NCBI GenBank assembly: GCA_002722455.1
Contig: PBMB01000017.1
Span: 1 to 64,000, forward strand
Length of the DNA: 64,000 bases
Direction: 5' to 3'
DNA from: Chloroflexota bacterium
Lineage (GTDB): Bacteria; Chloroflexota; Dehalococcoidia; Lucifugimonadales; GCA-2722455
The notes beneath the pieces were generated by a model, which was not told the origin of the DNA, did no database searches, and was given only the letters and a program-made list of their open reading frames with translations. Positions 1 to 10,924 of the stretch are shown piece after piece. Within the stretch, counting starts at the first letter, position 1. Each line of letters starts with the position of its first letter. The translations under genes were made by a program, and so were the position numbers.

Positions 1-66
1 AGCGATTCTGTACCTGCGTGGCTTCGTTGGATAGTGAAGGTTTTAAGCCTAGGTAAAGGTTTATAG
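1..66 (+). CDS. possible 3' end of a CDS cut by the window edge
   Basis: Reading from base 1 gives 21 sense codons and then TAG at 64-66, with a hydrophobic and basic tail (it includes AWLRWIVKVLSL). The composition is richer in G+C than the spacer that follows. This could be the C-terminus of a gene lying mostly outside the window, but 21 codons without a stop is weak evidence and no family is recognisable. Treat it as a placeholder. Confidence 0.25.
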   Translation, partial: SDSVPAWLRWIVKVLSLGKGL

Positions 67-168
67 TGGCTATATAGCGAAGCTAATATACATATAATTA
101 ATACCCCCCGTTATAGTAAAAATGATAGTAATTTATTTAGGGGGTTCTAAGGCTATTGTGAAGTAGTA

Positions 169-441
169 CTAGGGTTTTCTTTGTTTGCCTAAATGTTGTT
201 CTTGAATTTTACCATCTTGAATTTTAAGTTGGATAGTCTCTTCAGCTCTTCTCAAAGCCATTATTATCCACACAATTATCCAGAAAGCAAACATTGGAAT
301 AGTAAGAATGGACAAAATTGCATGCAAAATATGATTAACTTTTACAGTCTTGCTCAAAATAACGAGGCTACCAGTATCTAATTTCACTGTATATCCTTGA
401 GTTACGTGTAATGCAACTCGGTCTCCTAAAGCTTCATCCAT
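169..441 (-). CDS. small conserved-type membrane protein, function unknown
   Basis: This predicts about 90 residues: a short soluble N-terminus (GYTVKLDTGSLVILSKTVKVN), one long hydrophobic stretch at about residues 38-61 that could be a hairpin or a single membrane segment, and then a charged tail. The pattern of a KxVNHxLHAILSI motif followed by FWIIVWIIMAL resembles small membrane proteins common in Actinobacteria and Chloroflexota that have no assigned function. An upstream in-frame ATG exists at 456, but GGAGG at 454-450 lies inside that extension and is ideally placed for the ATG at 441, so 441 is the better start. It stands alone in a minus-strand block. Family recognition is from memory of the sequence pattern. 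Confidence 0.6.
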   Translation of the reverse strand: MDEALGDRVALHVTQGYTVKLDTGSLVILSKTVKVNHILHAILSILTIPMFAFWIIVWIIMALRRAEETIQLKIQDGKIQEQHLGKQRKP

Positions 442-603
442 AATAAATTCCTCCATTTAAAGTACATATATATAACAGCATGATTAAATATATGTCAATT
501 TAGATAACCATAATTCTCAAAATTTTACTCTGTAGAAAAATCCTTTTGAGAGATTATACACTGTCAGTTAAAGTATCCGATTATTCCATGAGGGTGTGGT
601 TTT

Positions 604-1515
604 TTATTTTTTGTATTCATTCAATTTAAAATTAACTTCATACAAAAATACTTCAATGTTTTTCAACATCTTCTGGGCATAGTAAAGTTTTTCATCGTAC
701 TTTCCTGCAACAATGATGCCCTTAACATTATCAGCACCAAATTTATCTTCAATCCAACCCATATATCTTGTGACCTGACCGACGGTATCATCACTGGTCT
801 GATTCCTTTTTAACTCTATTACTACAAAAGCTCCATCTGTCTTATCTTTTGCCAAAATATCTATCCTGCCTATGTCGGTGAGAAACTGTTGACTCTTTAA
901 GTCACCCTCGTCATAAATTAGGTCGTATTTTTTACCAAATTCACTTTCTTCCCAATTTTGAATGATAAAGTCTTCAAGTTGACTTTCCATATAGAAAAGT
1001 CCTTTACTAAGGGCTGAAGACTCGTCTTTAACTGTAATTTCAAGACACTGCTTATATTTATCTATAATTTCTTTGAGGTCCTTAGACATATCGTCTTTAG
1101 AGACCTCTACTTCATCAGAAAAGTATCTAACTCCAGTTTCAGAAATCTTTGGTTTGTAGGTTTTATAAACGTAGGACTCCCCATATCTAAAAGGTTTACC
1201 TAAGAAGTCTTTAATTTTTTCGTTGTTTTCAACTATTTCTCTATTCCATGGGTCTTCATAATCAAGGGTCTCACTTATTCCATATGCCAAGATTAAAATA
1301 TTCTCTTTTTTGTAAAAAAGGTAAACGGGATAATATCCATTGCTTGTAGACACGCCCGGACCAAGAATAGAAATCCACGGAACATTTGCTGGGACTCCCA
1401 TTCCAAAAGACACTTTTATATCTATATCATGAATAGATTCAGGATATAAACCTTTGGTTTTTAAATTACTTGTTTGTGTTTGCTGAAGAAAATTATCTAT
1501 AAATCCTGTGTCCAT
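604..1515 (-). CDS. MrcB_N (DUF3578)-like domain fused to a NucS-type PD-(D/E)XK nuclease
   Basis: This is a 303-residue protein with two recognisable parts. Residues about 30-165 look like the MrcB N-terminal/DUF3578 domain (FGMGVPANVPWISILGPG near 38-54, then YYPVYLFY). That domain is linked to modified-DNA recognition in type IV restriction proteins. Residues about 178-300 look like the endonuclease NucS C-terminal fold: LEDFI with E181, GRIDIL with D219, IELKR with E234 and K236, and QVTRYMGW with Q247 and Y251, which together complete a PD-(D/E)XK active site. The expected role is cleavage of modified or aberrant DNA. No methyltransferase, McrC or helicase lies next to it, so it would act alone. 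The ATG at 1515 has no close strong ribosome binding site. Domain calls are by motif; the substrate is unknown. Confidence 0.75.
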   Translation of the reverse strand: MDTGFIDNFLQQTQTSNLKTKGLYPESIHDIDIKVSFGMGVPANVPWISILGPGVSTSNGYYPVYLFYKKENILILAYGISETLDYEDPWNREIVENNEKIKDFLGKPFRYGESYVYKTYKPKISETGVRYFSDEVEVSKDDMSKDLKEIIDKYKQCLEITVKDESSALSKGLFYMESQLEDFIIQNWEESEFGKKYDLIYDEGDLKSQQFLTDIGRIDILAKDKTDGAFVVIELKRNQTSDDTVGQVTRYMGWIEDKFGADNVKGIIVAGKYDEKLYYAQKMLKNIEVFLYEVNFKLNEYKK

Positions 1516-1592
1516 AATGTTTTTTAAACTACCCCCTTCGATTACTCCACTCTTAACCGTTTTGAGGAATTATACACTATAAGCTAAAGATG

Positions 1593-1669
1593 TGGTGGGC
1601 GGTAATGGATTCGAACCAATGACCTCTGCGATGTCAACGCAGCGCTCTAAACCCCTGAGCTAACCGCCC
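1593..1669 (-). tRNA. tRNA-Val (anticodon GAC)
   Basis: The minus strand folds into a full cloverleaf of 77 nt. The acceptor stem pairs GGGCGGT with ACCGCCC, followed by discriminator A and an encoded CCA. The D arm is TTAGCTCAGGGGTTTAGAGC-like, the anticodon stem is CTGCG/CGCAG around loop TTGACAT, and the T arm carries GGTTCGAATCC. The anticodon GAC reads GUC and GUU valine codons. It lies 34 bp downstream of rpoC on the same strand and could be part of that transcript. Confidence 0.95.
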
Positions 1670-1703
1670 TAAACATTTTCAAATAAAAAATGATAACTCT
1701 GAA

Positions 1704-4700
1704 TTACTCTTCAGAATCTGGTCCTTCAGAAGATTCTGGATTGTCAGAAAGTCCTACAACAACACCATTTTGAATTTCTTCTTCAGAATTCAAAATATCA
1801 ATATTATCTTCATACTCAAGCTCTTCAACAGTTGACAATGCCTTTAATTTATCAACAAAATCATCTCGAGTTGGTATCAAACGACCAATTATAACATTTT
1901 CTTTTAATCCTCTTAAATGATCAACTTCTCCATTTACGGAAGCTTCGGTAAGAACACGAGTAGTCTCTTGGAATGAAGCTGCAGCTAAGAAACTATCTGT
2001 ATTTAATGATGCCCTGGTTATTCCTAATAAAACTGGAGTTGCAGTTGCAGGTTGTTTCCCTTCCATAATAACTTGAGCATTCATTTCATTAAATTTAACT
2101 TGGTCCATTAATTCACCAGGAAGAGTTTCTAAATCTCCTGCCTCATCAATGGAAACTTTCTTTAACATTCTAGAGACAATCAATTCTATATGTTTATCAT
2201 GTATTTTTACACCCTGAGAACGATAAACCATTTGTACTTCATCAACTAAATATTGTTGTACTGCAAATTGGCCTTGAATACTTAAAATTTGCTGAGGAGA
2301 TTTTGGCCCAAATGTCAACGAATCTCCTACTACAACTTTCTGCCCATTTCGAACAATGATTTTATAATTTGCAGGAATAACGTATTCATTAACTGCTTCT
2401 TCATACCATAATACTAAAACCTTATTCTTACGAACCTTAACTACTCCCCCCGCTGAAGCTAATATATTTGATTTAGCAATAGACTTCTTTGTCTTTTTGG
2501 TTTTCGACTTTGATTTATTTTCATCAGTTTCTATAAACTCTGCAATGACCGCATCTTTTTCAATAATCTCACCATCAGCAACTAAAGCTTGATATCCTTT
2601 TTTTATTAAGTACGTGTCAGTTTTTTTCTGTGAAGTAACTACACTAATAGACCTACCCCCATCATCAGCTTCTTTGATAGTTACGATCCCATCTGTTTCA
2701 GACAAAACTGCCTGACCTTTTGGAGATCTTGCTTCAAAAAGCTCTTCTATCCTTGGGAGGCCGGATGTAATATCAACTGAATCTACAATTCCTCCAGTAT
2801 GGAAAGTACGCATTGTCAGCTGAGTTCCAGGTTCTCCAATACTTTGAGCTGCAATAATTCCAACAGCTTCACCTACTTCAATTTTTCTCCAATCTGATAA
2901 AGATGCGCCATAACAACGGCAGCAAACCCCTCTAATACTTTTACAAAAAAGAGGAGATCCAATCAGAACTTTACTAACACCTGAATTTTCAATAATTCCT
3001 ACGTTTTTATATGTAATCAATTGATCGGTATCTACTAATATTTCCGCTGTGTTAGGATCAGAAACAGGCTCTCTGAGATATCTACCTAAAACACGTTCTG
3101 CAAAAGTAGGTAGAAATTCTTCTGTTTGGGGCTTGTTGCTAATTTCAAGACCAACGGAAACACCACAATCTTCTTCAATAACCATACATTCCTGAGCTAC
3201 ATCAATCAATCTACGAGTTAAATAACCACTATCTGCAGTTCTTAAAGCAGTATCAGCTAAACCTTTACGAGCTCCATGAGTAGAAATAAAAAACTCTAAG
3301 ACACTTAGTCCTTCACGGAAATTAGCCCTGATAGGTCGAGGAATAATACGTCCTTTAGGATCCATCATTAGTCCTCTCATCCCAGCCATTTGTTTGATTT
3401 GAGAAATATTACCTCTAGCACCAGAAGTAGCCATTAGATAAAGTCCACCAAAAGTGTTTAGCTTTTCCTGAATAATCTTAGTAAGATTATCATTAGCAGA
3501 AGTCCAAGTATTAACTAATTGGTTATGCCTTTCTGATTCATCGATTTTCCCTGAATTAAATGCTGAATCTATAGTACGTACTTTAGAATCAGCCTTCTTT
3601 AATACTTTATCTTTTTCCTCAGGAACAATGACATCGTTAATAGCAATTGTCGTTCCTGATTTTGAGGCATAGTCAAATCCTAGATTTTTGACAGAATCAA
3701 GTGTTTCTGCAGTTATGTTAGATCCAAATTGTTTGTAAAGCGTAGATGTAAGATTTTTTAATGCAGCATTATCAAAATCATGATTAATAAACGGCATATC
3801 TTTAGGTAATACATCATTAAACAATGCTCTTCCTGCAGTTGTTTCAATCCAATCTGATTCCTTTTCAGATCCATTTTGAAGACGAAGTTTAACGAGTTCA
3901 TGAAGTTTCACATGACCCATTTCATACAAATATAAAAGCTCTTCAGTACTAACAAATGATTTCATCTCACCTTTTATAGTATGATCAACCATAGTTAAAT
4001 AATAACAGCCTAAAACCATATCAAGAGTAGGGGCAACTATAGGATCTCCTGAACCCGGTGAAAGCAAATTAGATTGGCTTAACATTATTTCTTGTGCTTC
4101 AAAAACGGCTTCCTTTGACAAAGGAACATGAACAGCCATTTGATCTCCATCAAAATCTGCATTAAATGCAGCACATACCAAAGGATGAACTTGTATCACT
4201 CCTCCATCAACAAGTTTTGGTTGAAATGCTTGAATCCCAAGTCTATGCAAAGTTGGAGCTCGATTTAGTAAAACCGGTCTCTCTTTTACAACTTCTTCAA
4301 GAATATCGTAAACTTCTGGTAAAGCTTGTTCTGCTAATCGCTTAGCGCTCCTAATATTATGCGCGTACCCTCTCAAAATTAAGCGATTCATCACAAACGG
4401 TTTGAATAATTCTAAAGCCATCTTACGAGGAAGACCACATTCATGTAACTGTAATCCAGGCCCTACTGTAATGACTGAACGACCACTATAATCTACTCGT
4501 TTACCTAACAAATTTTGCCTAAATCGCCCTTGCTTTCCTCTTAGTAAATCAGATAGCGATTTAAGTTTATGATTATGACTTCCAGTCACAGCTCTTCCAC
4601 GACGACCATTATCAACTAAAGCATCAACCGATTCTTGTAACATTCTTTTTTCATTACGAATAATTACTTCAGGAGCTTTAATATCAATTAATCTTTTTAA

Positions 4701-5726
4701 TCGATTATTCCTATTAATTACTCTACGATACAGATCATTCAAATCACTTGTAGCAAATCTACCACCATCTAATTGAACCATTGGTCGTAAATCAGGTGGT
4801 AAAATTGGAAGCATTGTTAAAATCATCCATTCTGGTCTATTCTCACCACTCTGTAAAGCATTAAGTAATCGTAATGTTTTTATAATTTTTTTGCGCTTTT
4901 GACCAATAGCATTTTGCATATCTTCAATTAATCGAGTCTTTTCACTTTGAAGATCAATATTTTTCAATATATCCATTAATGCATCAGCACCCATCTTAGC
5001 AGTGAACCCTTCAAATATTGATTTAAGTTCTCTGTACTTTGCCTCAGTTAAAAAAGTGCCAACCTTAATCTCTTGCAAAACAGTAATTGTCTTAAGTAAT
5101 TCCGTTTGTAAATCTTTAGCTCCCTTAACATCACTGGCTTTTTCTTCAACAGCGACTATTTCATCTTCAGACTTATCATCACTCTTAACATCAGTTTCTT
5201 CATTCTGATTATCATCTGACTCCTCATCTAGTTTAACCTCATTGGCAGATAATAATCGTATTTCAGATTGTATTTCTTCAATTTTCTCTTTACGAGAATC
5301 TTCATTAATATCAGTTACTATATGTTGGGCAAAATATACAACTTTCTCCAAATTACGTGGAGATATATCAAGTAATAATCCAACTCGAGATGATGTTCCT
5401 TTCAAAAACCATATATGAACTACAGGAGATGCTAATTCAATATGACCCATTCGTTCCCGTCTAACTTTTGCCCTAGCAACTTCAACCCCACATCTATCAC
5501 ATACAACTCCTCGATATCTAATTTTCTTATATTTCCCACAATAACATTCCCAATCTTTTGTAGGACCAAAAATACGCTCACAAAATAGACCATCTTTTTC
5601 TGGCTTGAGAGTCCGGTAATTTATGGTTTCGGGACGTGTTACCTCTCCATATGACCAATCCCGAATTTGTGATGGGGATGCTAAAGATATGCGAACAGCA
5701 TTAAAAGCATTAGCTACCTGAACCAT
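1704..5726 (-). CDS. rpoC: DNA-directed RNA polymerase subunit beta'
   Basis: This 1340-residue protein is the clamp and catalytic half of RNA polymerase. The N-terminal zinc site uses C61, C63, C76 and C79. The catalytic NADFDGDQM loop, with its three Mg-binding aspartates, is near residue 520. A second zinc cluster ([13 protein letters not shown]) sits further on, followed by the trigger-loop region [17 protein letters not shown] lineage-specific acidic insert rich in D, E, S and K lies around residues 165-195. Length is usual for non-cyanobacterial beta'. The ATG at 5726 has AGGAG about 9 nt upstream. It follows rpoB by 71 bp and should be cotranscribed with it. Confidence 0.98.
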   Translation of the reverse strand: MVQVANAFNAVRISLASPSQIRDWSYGEVTRPETINYRTLKPEKDGLFCERIFGPTKDWECYCGKYKKIRYRGVVCDRCGVEVARAKVRRERMGHIELASPVVHIWFLKGTSSRVGLLLDISPRNLEKVVYFAQHIVTDINEDSRKEKIEEIQSEIRLLSANEVKLDEESDDNQNEETDVKSDDKSEDEIVAVEEKASDVKGAKDLQTELLKTITVLQEIKVGTFLTEAKYRELKSIFEGFTAKMGADALMDILKNIDLQSEKTRLIEDMQNAIGQKRKKIIKTLRLLNALQSGENRPEWMILTMLPILPPDLRPMVQLDGGRFATSDLNDLYRRVINRNNRLKRLIDIKAPEVIIRNEKRMLQESVDALVDNGRRGRAVTGSHNHKLKSLSDLLRGKQGRFRQNLLGKRVDYSGRSVITVGPGLQLHECGLPRKMALELFKPFVMNRLILRGYAHNIRSAKRLAEQALPEVYDILEEVVKERPVLLNRAPTLHRLGIQAFQPKLVDGGVIQVHPLVCAAFNADFDGDQMAVHVPLSKEAVFEAQEIMLSQSNLLSPGSGDPIVAPTLDMVLGCYYLTMVDHTIKGEMKSFVSTEELLYLYEMGHVKLHELVKLRLQNGSEKESDWIETTAGRALFNDVLPKDMPFINHDFDNAALKNLTSTLYKQFGSNITAETLDSVKNLGFDYASKSGTTIAINDVIVPEEKDKVLKKADSKVRTIDSAFNSGKIDESERHNQLVNTWTSANDNLTKIIQEKLNTFGGLYLMATSGARGNISQIKQMAGMRGLMMDPKGRIIPRPIRANFREGLSVLEFFISTHGARKGLADTALRTADSGYLTRRLIDVAQECMVIEEDCGVSVGLEISNKPQTEEFLPTFAERVLGRYLREPVSDPNTAEILVDTDQLITYKNVGIIENSGVSKVLIGSPLFCKSIRGVCCRCYGASLSDWRKIEVGEAVGIIAAQSIGEPGTQLTMRTFHTGGIVDSVDITSGLPRIEELFEARSPKGQAVLSETDGIVTIKEADDGGRSISVVTSQKKTDTYLIKKGYQALVADGEIIEKDAVIAEFIETDENKSKSKTKKTKKSIAKSNILASAGGVVKVRKNKVLVLWYEEAVNEYVIPANYKIIVRNGQKVVVGDSLTFGPKSPQQILSIQGQFAVQQYLVDEVQMVYRSQGVKIHDKHIELIVSRMLKKVSIDEAGDLETLPGELMDQVKFNEMNAQVIMEGKQPATATPVLLGITRASLNTDSFLAAASFQETTRVLTEASVNGEVDHLRGLKENVIIGRLIPTRDDFVDKLKALSTVEELEYEDNIDILNSEEEIQNGVVVGLSDNPESSEGPDSEE

Positions 5727-5797
5727 ATATAACTCCTATTTTTTATAAATTTTAAAAATAATGTAAATCTCTAAACTAAAATTTCTTTTTAAAAAAA

Positions 5798-8700
5798 TTA
5801 AGATTCTTCTTTTTCTATCTCTTCTTCAGATTGAACTTCTTTTTCTATCTCTTCTTCAAATTGAACTTCTTCTTCTCCTTCAATAGAACCTATCTGTTCT
5901 TCTATAGACTCTAAACTCAAAACATCCATATCTCCCAAAGATTCGATGTCATCCAACATAACTCCATCTTCTATGCCTGCATGATCATGTTGAAGTTCTA
6001 CCGCTAATCCTAAACTTTGAAGTTCTTTCAACAAAACATGGAATGATTCGGGAATACCTGGCCTCTCAATATCCTCTCCCTTAACTATAGCCTCATACGT
6101 CTTCATCCTTCCAACAACATCATCAGATTTTACCGTTAACATTTCTTGTAAATTATAAGCAGCACTATATGCTTCTAAAGCCCAAACTTCCATTTCTCCA
6201 AATCGTTGACCACCAAAATGAACTTTACCTCCTAATGGCTGTTGAGTAATCAAAGAATATGGTCCAGTTGACCTCGCATGAACTTTATCCTCAACTAAAT
6301 GAGTCAATTTCATCATATATATATTGCCAACTGTGACTGGTTGATCAAATATTTCTCCAGTTAATCCATCATATAAAACTCTTTTACCAAAAATTGGAGC
6401 AGAAATATGTTTCTCTCTATCTAATCTCAAAGCTTCTTTTCTAATATCCTCTGCATCCCATCCACTAACATCTTTACCCAGCTCTTGATCAAACCAAGCA
6501 ATTAAACAGGTATTTGTGGCAGACTGAGGAATCTTTTTCTCAAAAACTTTGTTGTAATCATAACCTTTATCAGAAAACCAATTCTTAACTAATTCCCAAT
6601 CAATACTAGTCAACAAATTACGTCCTGGACCTAATTCCTCTACAACAGCACCACTAGCTTTAACCAACCAAGATTCAGCTAACGCATCTTCAACCAAAAG
6701 ATCTGTAGCTCCATCAAATACTGGTGTAACAGTATCAAATCCCAAATTATATGCAGCATCACCTAAGTGAGTCTCTAAAATCTGTCCCAGATTCATCCTA
6801 GATGGAACACCTAACGGGTTTAATATAACATCAACAGGAGTACCATCTGCAAGAAAAGGCATATCCTCTTCAGGTAATATACGAGCTATTATTCCTTTAT
6901 TACCATGCCTCCCAGCCATTTTATCTCCCTCAGAGACTTTTCGACTTTGAGCCACCCAAACTCTAACTAAAGTATTTACTCCCGGAGAAAGCTCAGAATT
7001 TTTTATTATATCCTTATCTCGTCTAGTGACAACTTTAACCTTAATTACTGTTCCACGTTCTCCATGTGGAACTCGCAAAGATGTATCTCTGACATCTCGT
7101 GCTTTTTCACCAAAAATTGCACGTAATAATTTTTCTTCTGCACTTAATTCAGTCTCTCCTTTTGGAGTAATCTTACCAACCAAAATATCACCAGGAACTA
7201 CCTGAGCTCCTATTCGAATAATACCTTCTTCATCAAGATCCCTTAAAATTTCATCTCCTATATTAGGAATATCTCTCGTTATCTCTTCTGGGCCTAACTT
7301 GGTATCCCTCGCTTCAATTTCAAATTTTTCTATATGCATTGATGTGAAACGGTCATCTTTGACCATTGACTCAGAAAGTATAATTGCATCCTCAAAATTA
7401 AATCCATACCAACTCATGAACGCAACATTGACATTTTGACCAAGTGCTAGTTTCCCATCTTTAGTTGAAGTGCTATCAGCCAATAAAGATCCTACTTTCA
7501 CATGATCTCCAACTAAAACCATAGGCCTATGATTAATACAAGTACCTTGATTACTTCTAATAAACTTCCTTAAAGGATAGTTAACTTCTTGATTATTATC
7601 ATCTCTGACAATTATCAATTCATCGGATGCTTTAATTACTTCCCCATCAACAGTTGAAACAAGTACATGGCCACTATCATGTGCAACCTTATCTTCCATA
7701 CCTGTACCAACTAAAGGATACTGAGGCCTTACTAAAGGAACTGCTTGACGTTGCATATTAGAACCCATCAAGGCTCTATTTGCATCATCATGCTCCAAAA
7801 AAGGAATGAGTGCTGTTGAAATACTCACAATTTGTAACGGTGCAACATCCATGTACTTAACTGTTTGAGCATCAACTACTTCATATTTTTCACCTTGTCT
7901 AGCAACAACCGAATTACTAAATTGACCTGTAGAATCAATAACAGAGTTAGACTGCGCAATCCAAATTTCTTTTTCATCAAGCGCGGTTAAATATTCTATA
8001 TCACCTTGTCCTAATTTAACATATGGAGATACTTTAATAGTCTTTTCAGGCAATTTATGTATTCGAGTCATCAATGCTTTTGATATCTTCTTGTTTACTC
8101 CTATTAATATATTGCCTTTAGAATCTTTGATATTTTCTGTAACAATTCTGCCTAGTATGTCGTTACTATGACTAGACAATTCATCATATACCTTTACATA
8201 CGGAGTTTGAATAAACCCAAATTCATTAGTTTTAGCATATGTTGCTAAAGAGCCAAGTAAACCAATATTTGGTCCTTCAGGAGTTTCTATAGGGCAAATT
8301 CGACCATAATGTGATTCGTGCACATCACGAACATCAAATCCAGCCCTTTCTCTCGATAATCCCCCAGGCCCCAAGGCAGATAACCTTCTTTTATGAGTTA
8401 ATTCAGATAAAGGATTAGTTTGATCCATAAATTGAGACAATTGCGATCCACCAAAAAACTCTCGAATTGCAGCAATTACAGGCTTTGCATTGATCAATGC
8501 TGCAGGAGTAGATAATTGTGGGTCTACTTGCGTAGTCATCCTTTCACGAATAACTCTTTCCATCCTCACAAACCCTAACCTAATTTGATTTTGATATAAT
8601 TCACCTATTCCACGAACTCTTCGGTTCCCCAAATGATCTATATCATCAGGAGCACGCATATTATTGTTAATTCGGATCATCTCTTTAATAACATTAACCA

Positions 8701-9604
8701 CATCACGACGATCCAATACTCGCTTATCTCCAATTTCTTCATCTCTTCCAAAAGTATGATTAAGTTTATATCTGCCTACTCTACCTAAGTCATACCTACG
8801 TTCATTGAAAAACAATGAATCTACTAAAGTATCAGCACTAGTAATATTAGGAGGTTCACCAGGACGTATTCTTCGATAAAATTCAATTTTAGCTTCTTCT
8901 TGACTTTCTACTTTCATATCTTTGGCTATTGTTGCTTTGATATATGGATGTAACGGATCAATATCTACATCAGCAAAAAGATCCATAATCTCTTGTTCAC
9001 TCGTATAGTCTAACGCTCGTAACAAAAGATACACTGGGAATTTACGTCTTCTATCAACTTTGACAGTTATAAGGTCTCGTTGACTAGTTTCAAATTCGAG
9101 CCAAGTGCCACGATATGGAATCAATTTTGCAGACGCAAGTTTTCGGCCAGTAACTAAATCTGTGTCAGCTGTAAAATAAGCACCAGGAGAGCGAACAAGC
9201 TGACTAACGATAACTCGTTCAGCTCCATTAATAATAAAGGTACCAGAGCTAGTCATCATTGGAATATATCCAACAAATAATTCTTGTAACTTTCTTTCAT
9301 CATCAACTCTAGTCCATAATTCAGTAGTAACATACAAAGGCACATCAAAAGTAATTTCACGATCCCGGCATTCGGTTTCACTATATCTCGGTTCTCCCAA
9401 CCTATAATCGACAAAACTTAATTGAAAACGACCATTTGCAAAATCTTCAACTGGAGAAACTTCAGTAAGTACTTCTTTTATTCCTTCATCTATTAACCAC
9501 TGAAAAGAATCAAGCTGAACTTTAGAGAGATTAGGTACTCCCATATTCGAATAAGTTCGTGAATAATCTCGTGTCCTGTCGTTCGTTGGTAACGTTGTTG
9601 CCAT
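5798..9604 (-). CDS. rpoB: DNA-directed RNA polymerase subunit beta
   Basis: This is a 1268-residue RNA polymerase beta subunit. The rifampicin pocket (residues about 380-410, with [20 protein letters not shown]) keeps the usual contact residues, so there is no sign of classic resistance substitutions. Later conserved blocks include GRHGNKG and [18 protein letters not shown]-like (here AYSAA). The C-terminus is a Glu-rich tail containing a duplicated ten-residue unit, absent from typical RpoB. The ATG at 9604 is preceded by AGGAG. Upstream lies a spacer and divergent thrB rather than rplL, so rpoBC must carry its own promoter. Confidence 0.98.
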   Translation of the reverse strand: MATTLPTNDRTRDYSRTYSNMGVPNLSKVQLDSFQWLIDEGIKEVLTEVSPVEDFANGRFQLSFVDYRLGEPRYSETECRDREITFDVPLYVTTELWTRVDDERKLQELFVGYIPMMTSSGTFIINGAERVIVSQLVRSPGAYFTADTDLVTGRKLASAKLIPYRGTWLEFETSQRDLITVKVDRRRKFPVYLLLRALDYTSEQEIMDLFADVDIDPLHPYIKATIAKDMKVESQEEAKIEFYRRIRPGEPPNITSADTLVDSLFFNERRYDLGRVGRYKLNHTFGRDEEIGDKRVLDRRDVVNVIKEMIRINNNMRAPDDIDHLGNRRVRGIGELYQNQIRLGFVRMERVIRERMTTQVDPQLSTPAALINAKPVIAAIREFFGGSQLSQFMDQTNPLSELTHKRRLSALGPGGLSRERAGFDVRDVHESHYGRICPIETPEGPNIGLLGSLATYAKTNEFGFIQTPYVKVYDELSSHSNDILGRIVTENIKDSKGNILIGVNKKISKALMTRIHKLPEKTIKVSPYVKLGQGDIEYLTALDEKEIWIAQSNSVIDSTGQFSNSVVARQGEKYEVVDAQTVKYMDVAPLQIVSISTALIPFLEHDDANRALMGSNMQRQAVPLVRPQYPLVGTGMEDKVAHDSGHVLVSTVDGEVIKASDELIIVRDDNNQEVNYPLRKFIRSNQGTCINHRPMVLVGDHVKVGSLLADSTSTKDGKLALGQNVNVAFMSWYGFNFEDAIILSESMVKDDRFTSMHIEKFEIEARDTKLGPEEITRDIPNIGDEILRDLDEEGIIRIGAQVVPGDILVGKITPKGETELSAEEKLLRAIFGEKARDVRDTSLRVPHGERGTVIKVKVVTRRDKDIIKNSELSPGVNTLVRVWVAQSRKVSEGDKMAGRHGNKGIIARILPEEDMPFLADGTPVDVILNPLGVPSRMNLGQILETHLGDAAYNLGFDTVTPVFDGATDLLVEDALAESWLVKASGAVVEELGPGRNLLTSIDWELVKNWFSDKGYDYNKVFEKKIPQSATNTCLIAWFDQELGKDVSGWDAEDIRKEALRLDREKHISAPIFGKRVLYDGLTGEIFDQPVTVGNIYMMKLTHLVEDKVHARSTGPYSLITQQPLGGKVHFGGQRFGEMEVWALEAYSAAYNLQEMLTVKSDDVVGRMKTYEAIVKGEDIERPGIPESFHVLLKELQSLGLAVELQHDHAGIEDGVMLDDIESLGDMDVLSLESIEEQIGSIEGEEEVQFEEEIEKEVQSEEEIEKEES
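5806..5865. repeat. tandem 30-bp duplication in the rpoB 3' end
   Basis: Two adjacent 30-bp units (5806-5835 and 5836-5865) differ at one base. In frame they encode [10 protein letters not shown] and [10 protein letters not shown], extending the acidic RpoB tail by ten residues. Such an in-frame slippage duplication probably tolerates copy-number change. Confidence 0.9.
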
Positions 9605-9943
9605 AAATCAGACTCCTAAAAATATAGAATTATTGAATTAGTAATTAAGTTAGAATCATGCAGAAACTATCAACGAATAAAGGCACAGATAGACCGCAAA
9701 AGAAAGAAAAGGCTTTTTTGAATTTTGAAAAAAGTCAAACAAGGCATAATTAACCTATCGTAGATTACAAGATATACCACCTAACTGTCAACTACTAGAT
9801 ATAACCACTTATGCCAAATTATGCCAAATTATCATTAAAAACCTTAATTTCTCTAAGCGACCAGGAATCCTACGTGTTATTATTACAACAATATTGTACG
9901 TATACTTGTTTAATCAATATGAACTAAAGCTCTGAAATAAAAA
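9605..9943. other. 339-bp divergent spacer between rpoB and thrB
   Basis: No gene is visible. It should hold the rpoBC promoter on the minus strand and the thrB promoter on the plus strand. The only structure I can point to is a perfect tandem repeat of the decamer ATGCCAAATT at 9811-9820 and 9821-9830. No convincing paired -35/-10 set or terminator hairpin could be picked by eye in this AT-rich sequence. Confidence 0.6.
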
Positions 9944-10843
9944 ATGTACTCAAAATTAACTATAAATATACCTGCAACCACAGCTAATATTGGACCTGGA
10001 TTTGACTGCTTAGGAATGGCATTGGATTTATGGAATAAAATTACAGTTGAAAAAGGATTTTCAGAATTTACAATTAAAGGATATGGTGAAAATGATCTCC
10101 CAACCGATAAAACTAATTTGATATACCAATCATTTATACTTCCATTTCTACATACTAAGGAAACAATACCTAATGTCAAAATAAAATGTTATAACCAAAT
10201 ACCTATAGCACGAGGACTTGGCAGTAGTTCTGCTGCAATAGTTGGAGGATTACTCGCAGGCAATAATTTATTAAAAAATCCACTTTCCAATAATCAATTA
10301 TTACAACTTGCTTCGAAACAAGATGGCCATCCTGATAATGTTGCAGCTACAATTTACGGTAACTGTCAATTAGTTATTGACAACAAATCATCTCTGTTTT
10401 CATCAAATATTACTGTACCTTCTAAACTCAAAGCAATTTGTTTCATCCCAGACAATTCAATGTCGACAAATCAAGCAAGAAAATTACTCCCCAAAAAAGT
10501 CAATATGAAAGACGCCGTACATAATATTTCAAGAACATCTTTACTCATTAAATCTTTTATAACTAACGATCTCACTAATCTATCTATTGCAACTGAAGAT
10601 AAACTACATCAACCTGTTCGTGCAAAACTTTATCCTCAAATGAACGATTTTTTTAAAACACTATTAATTGCAGGAGCAAGATCGGTATTTTTATCTGGAT
10701 CTGGACCTACTATAATTGCTCTGGCAGATGAAAAAATTAAATCTATAACTTATCAAATCCGAAAAACCGCTAAATCCCATAATATAAATGGTGACATTCG
10801 TATTGTATCAATAAGTGAAAAAGGTGCTCATATAAAAACATGA
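9944..10843 (+). CDS. thrB: homoserine kinase
   Basis: This 299-residue GHMP-family kinase would phosphorylate L-homoserine with ATP, the penultimate step of threonine synthesis. The N-terminus NIPATTANIGPGFDCLGMAL is the family signature. The ATP loop RGLGSSSAAIVGGLLAG lies near residues 90-106, and the C-terminal GSGPTI loop is present. It precedes lysC by 81 bp, so two aspartate-family genes are together; hom, asd and thrC are not in the window. No clear ribosome binding site precedes the ATG. Confidence 0.95.
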   Translation: MYSKLTINIPATTANIGPGFDCLGMALDLWNKITVEKGFSEFTIKGYGENDLPTDKTNLIYQSFILPFLHTKETIPNVKIKCYNQIPIARGLGSSSAAIVGGLLAGNNLLKNPLSNNQLLQLASKQDGHPDNVAATIYGNCQLVIDNKSSLFSSNITVPSKLKAICFIPDNSMSTNQARKLLPKKVNMKDAVHNISRTSLLIKSFITNDLTNLSIATEDKLHQPVRAKLYPQMNDFFKTLLIAGARSVFLSGSGPTIIALADEKIKSITYQIRKTAKSHNINGDIRIVSISEKGAHIKT

Positions 10844-10924
10844 TCTCTTTTTAATATATTTATGAACTAAGGTATGTCAAATAAAAAACTACCCTTTCAA
10901 TATTGAATCAAAGGATATTTCTAC

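Noticed and set aside
104-146. C-run and G-run (about 104-110 and 141-146) that could pair
   Set aside because: The loop would be about 30 nt with a 6-bp stem and no T-run, so it is not a convincing terminator.
9811-9830. Perfect tandem decamer as an attachment site
   Set aside because: Two short AT-rich units in a promoter spacer without integrase or tRNA nearby are better explained by slippage.
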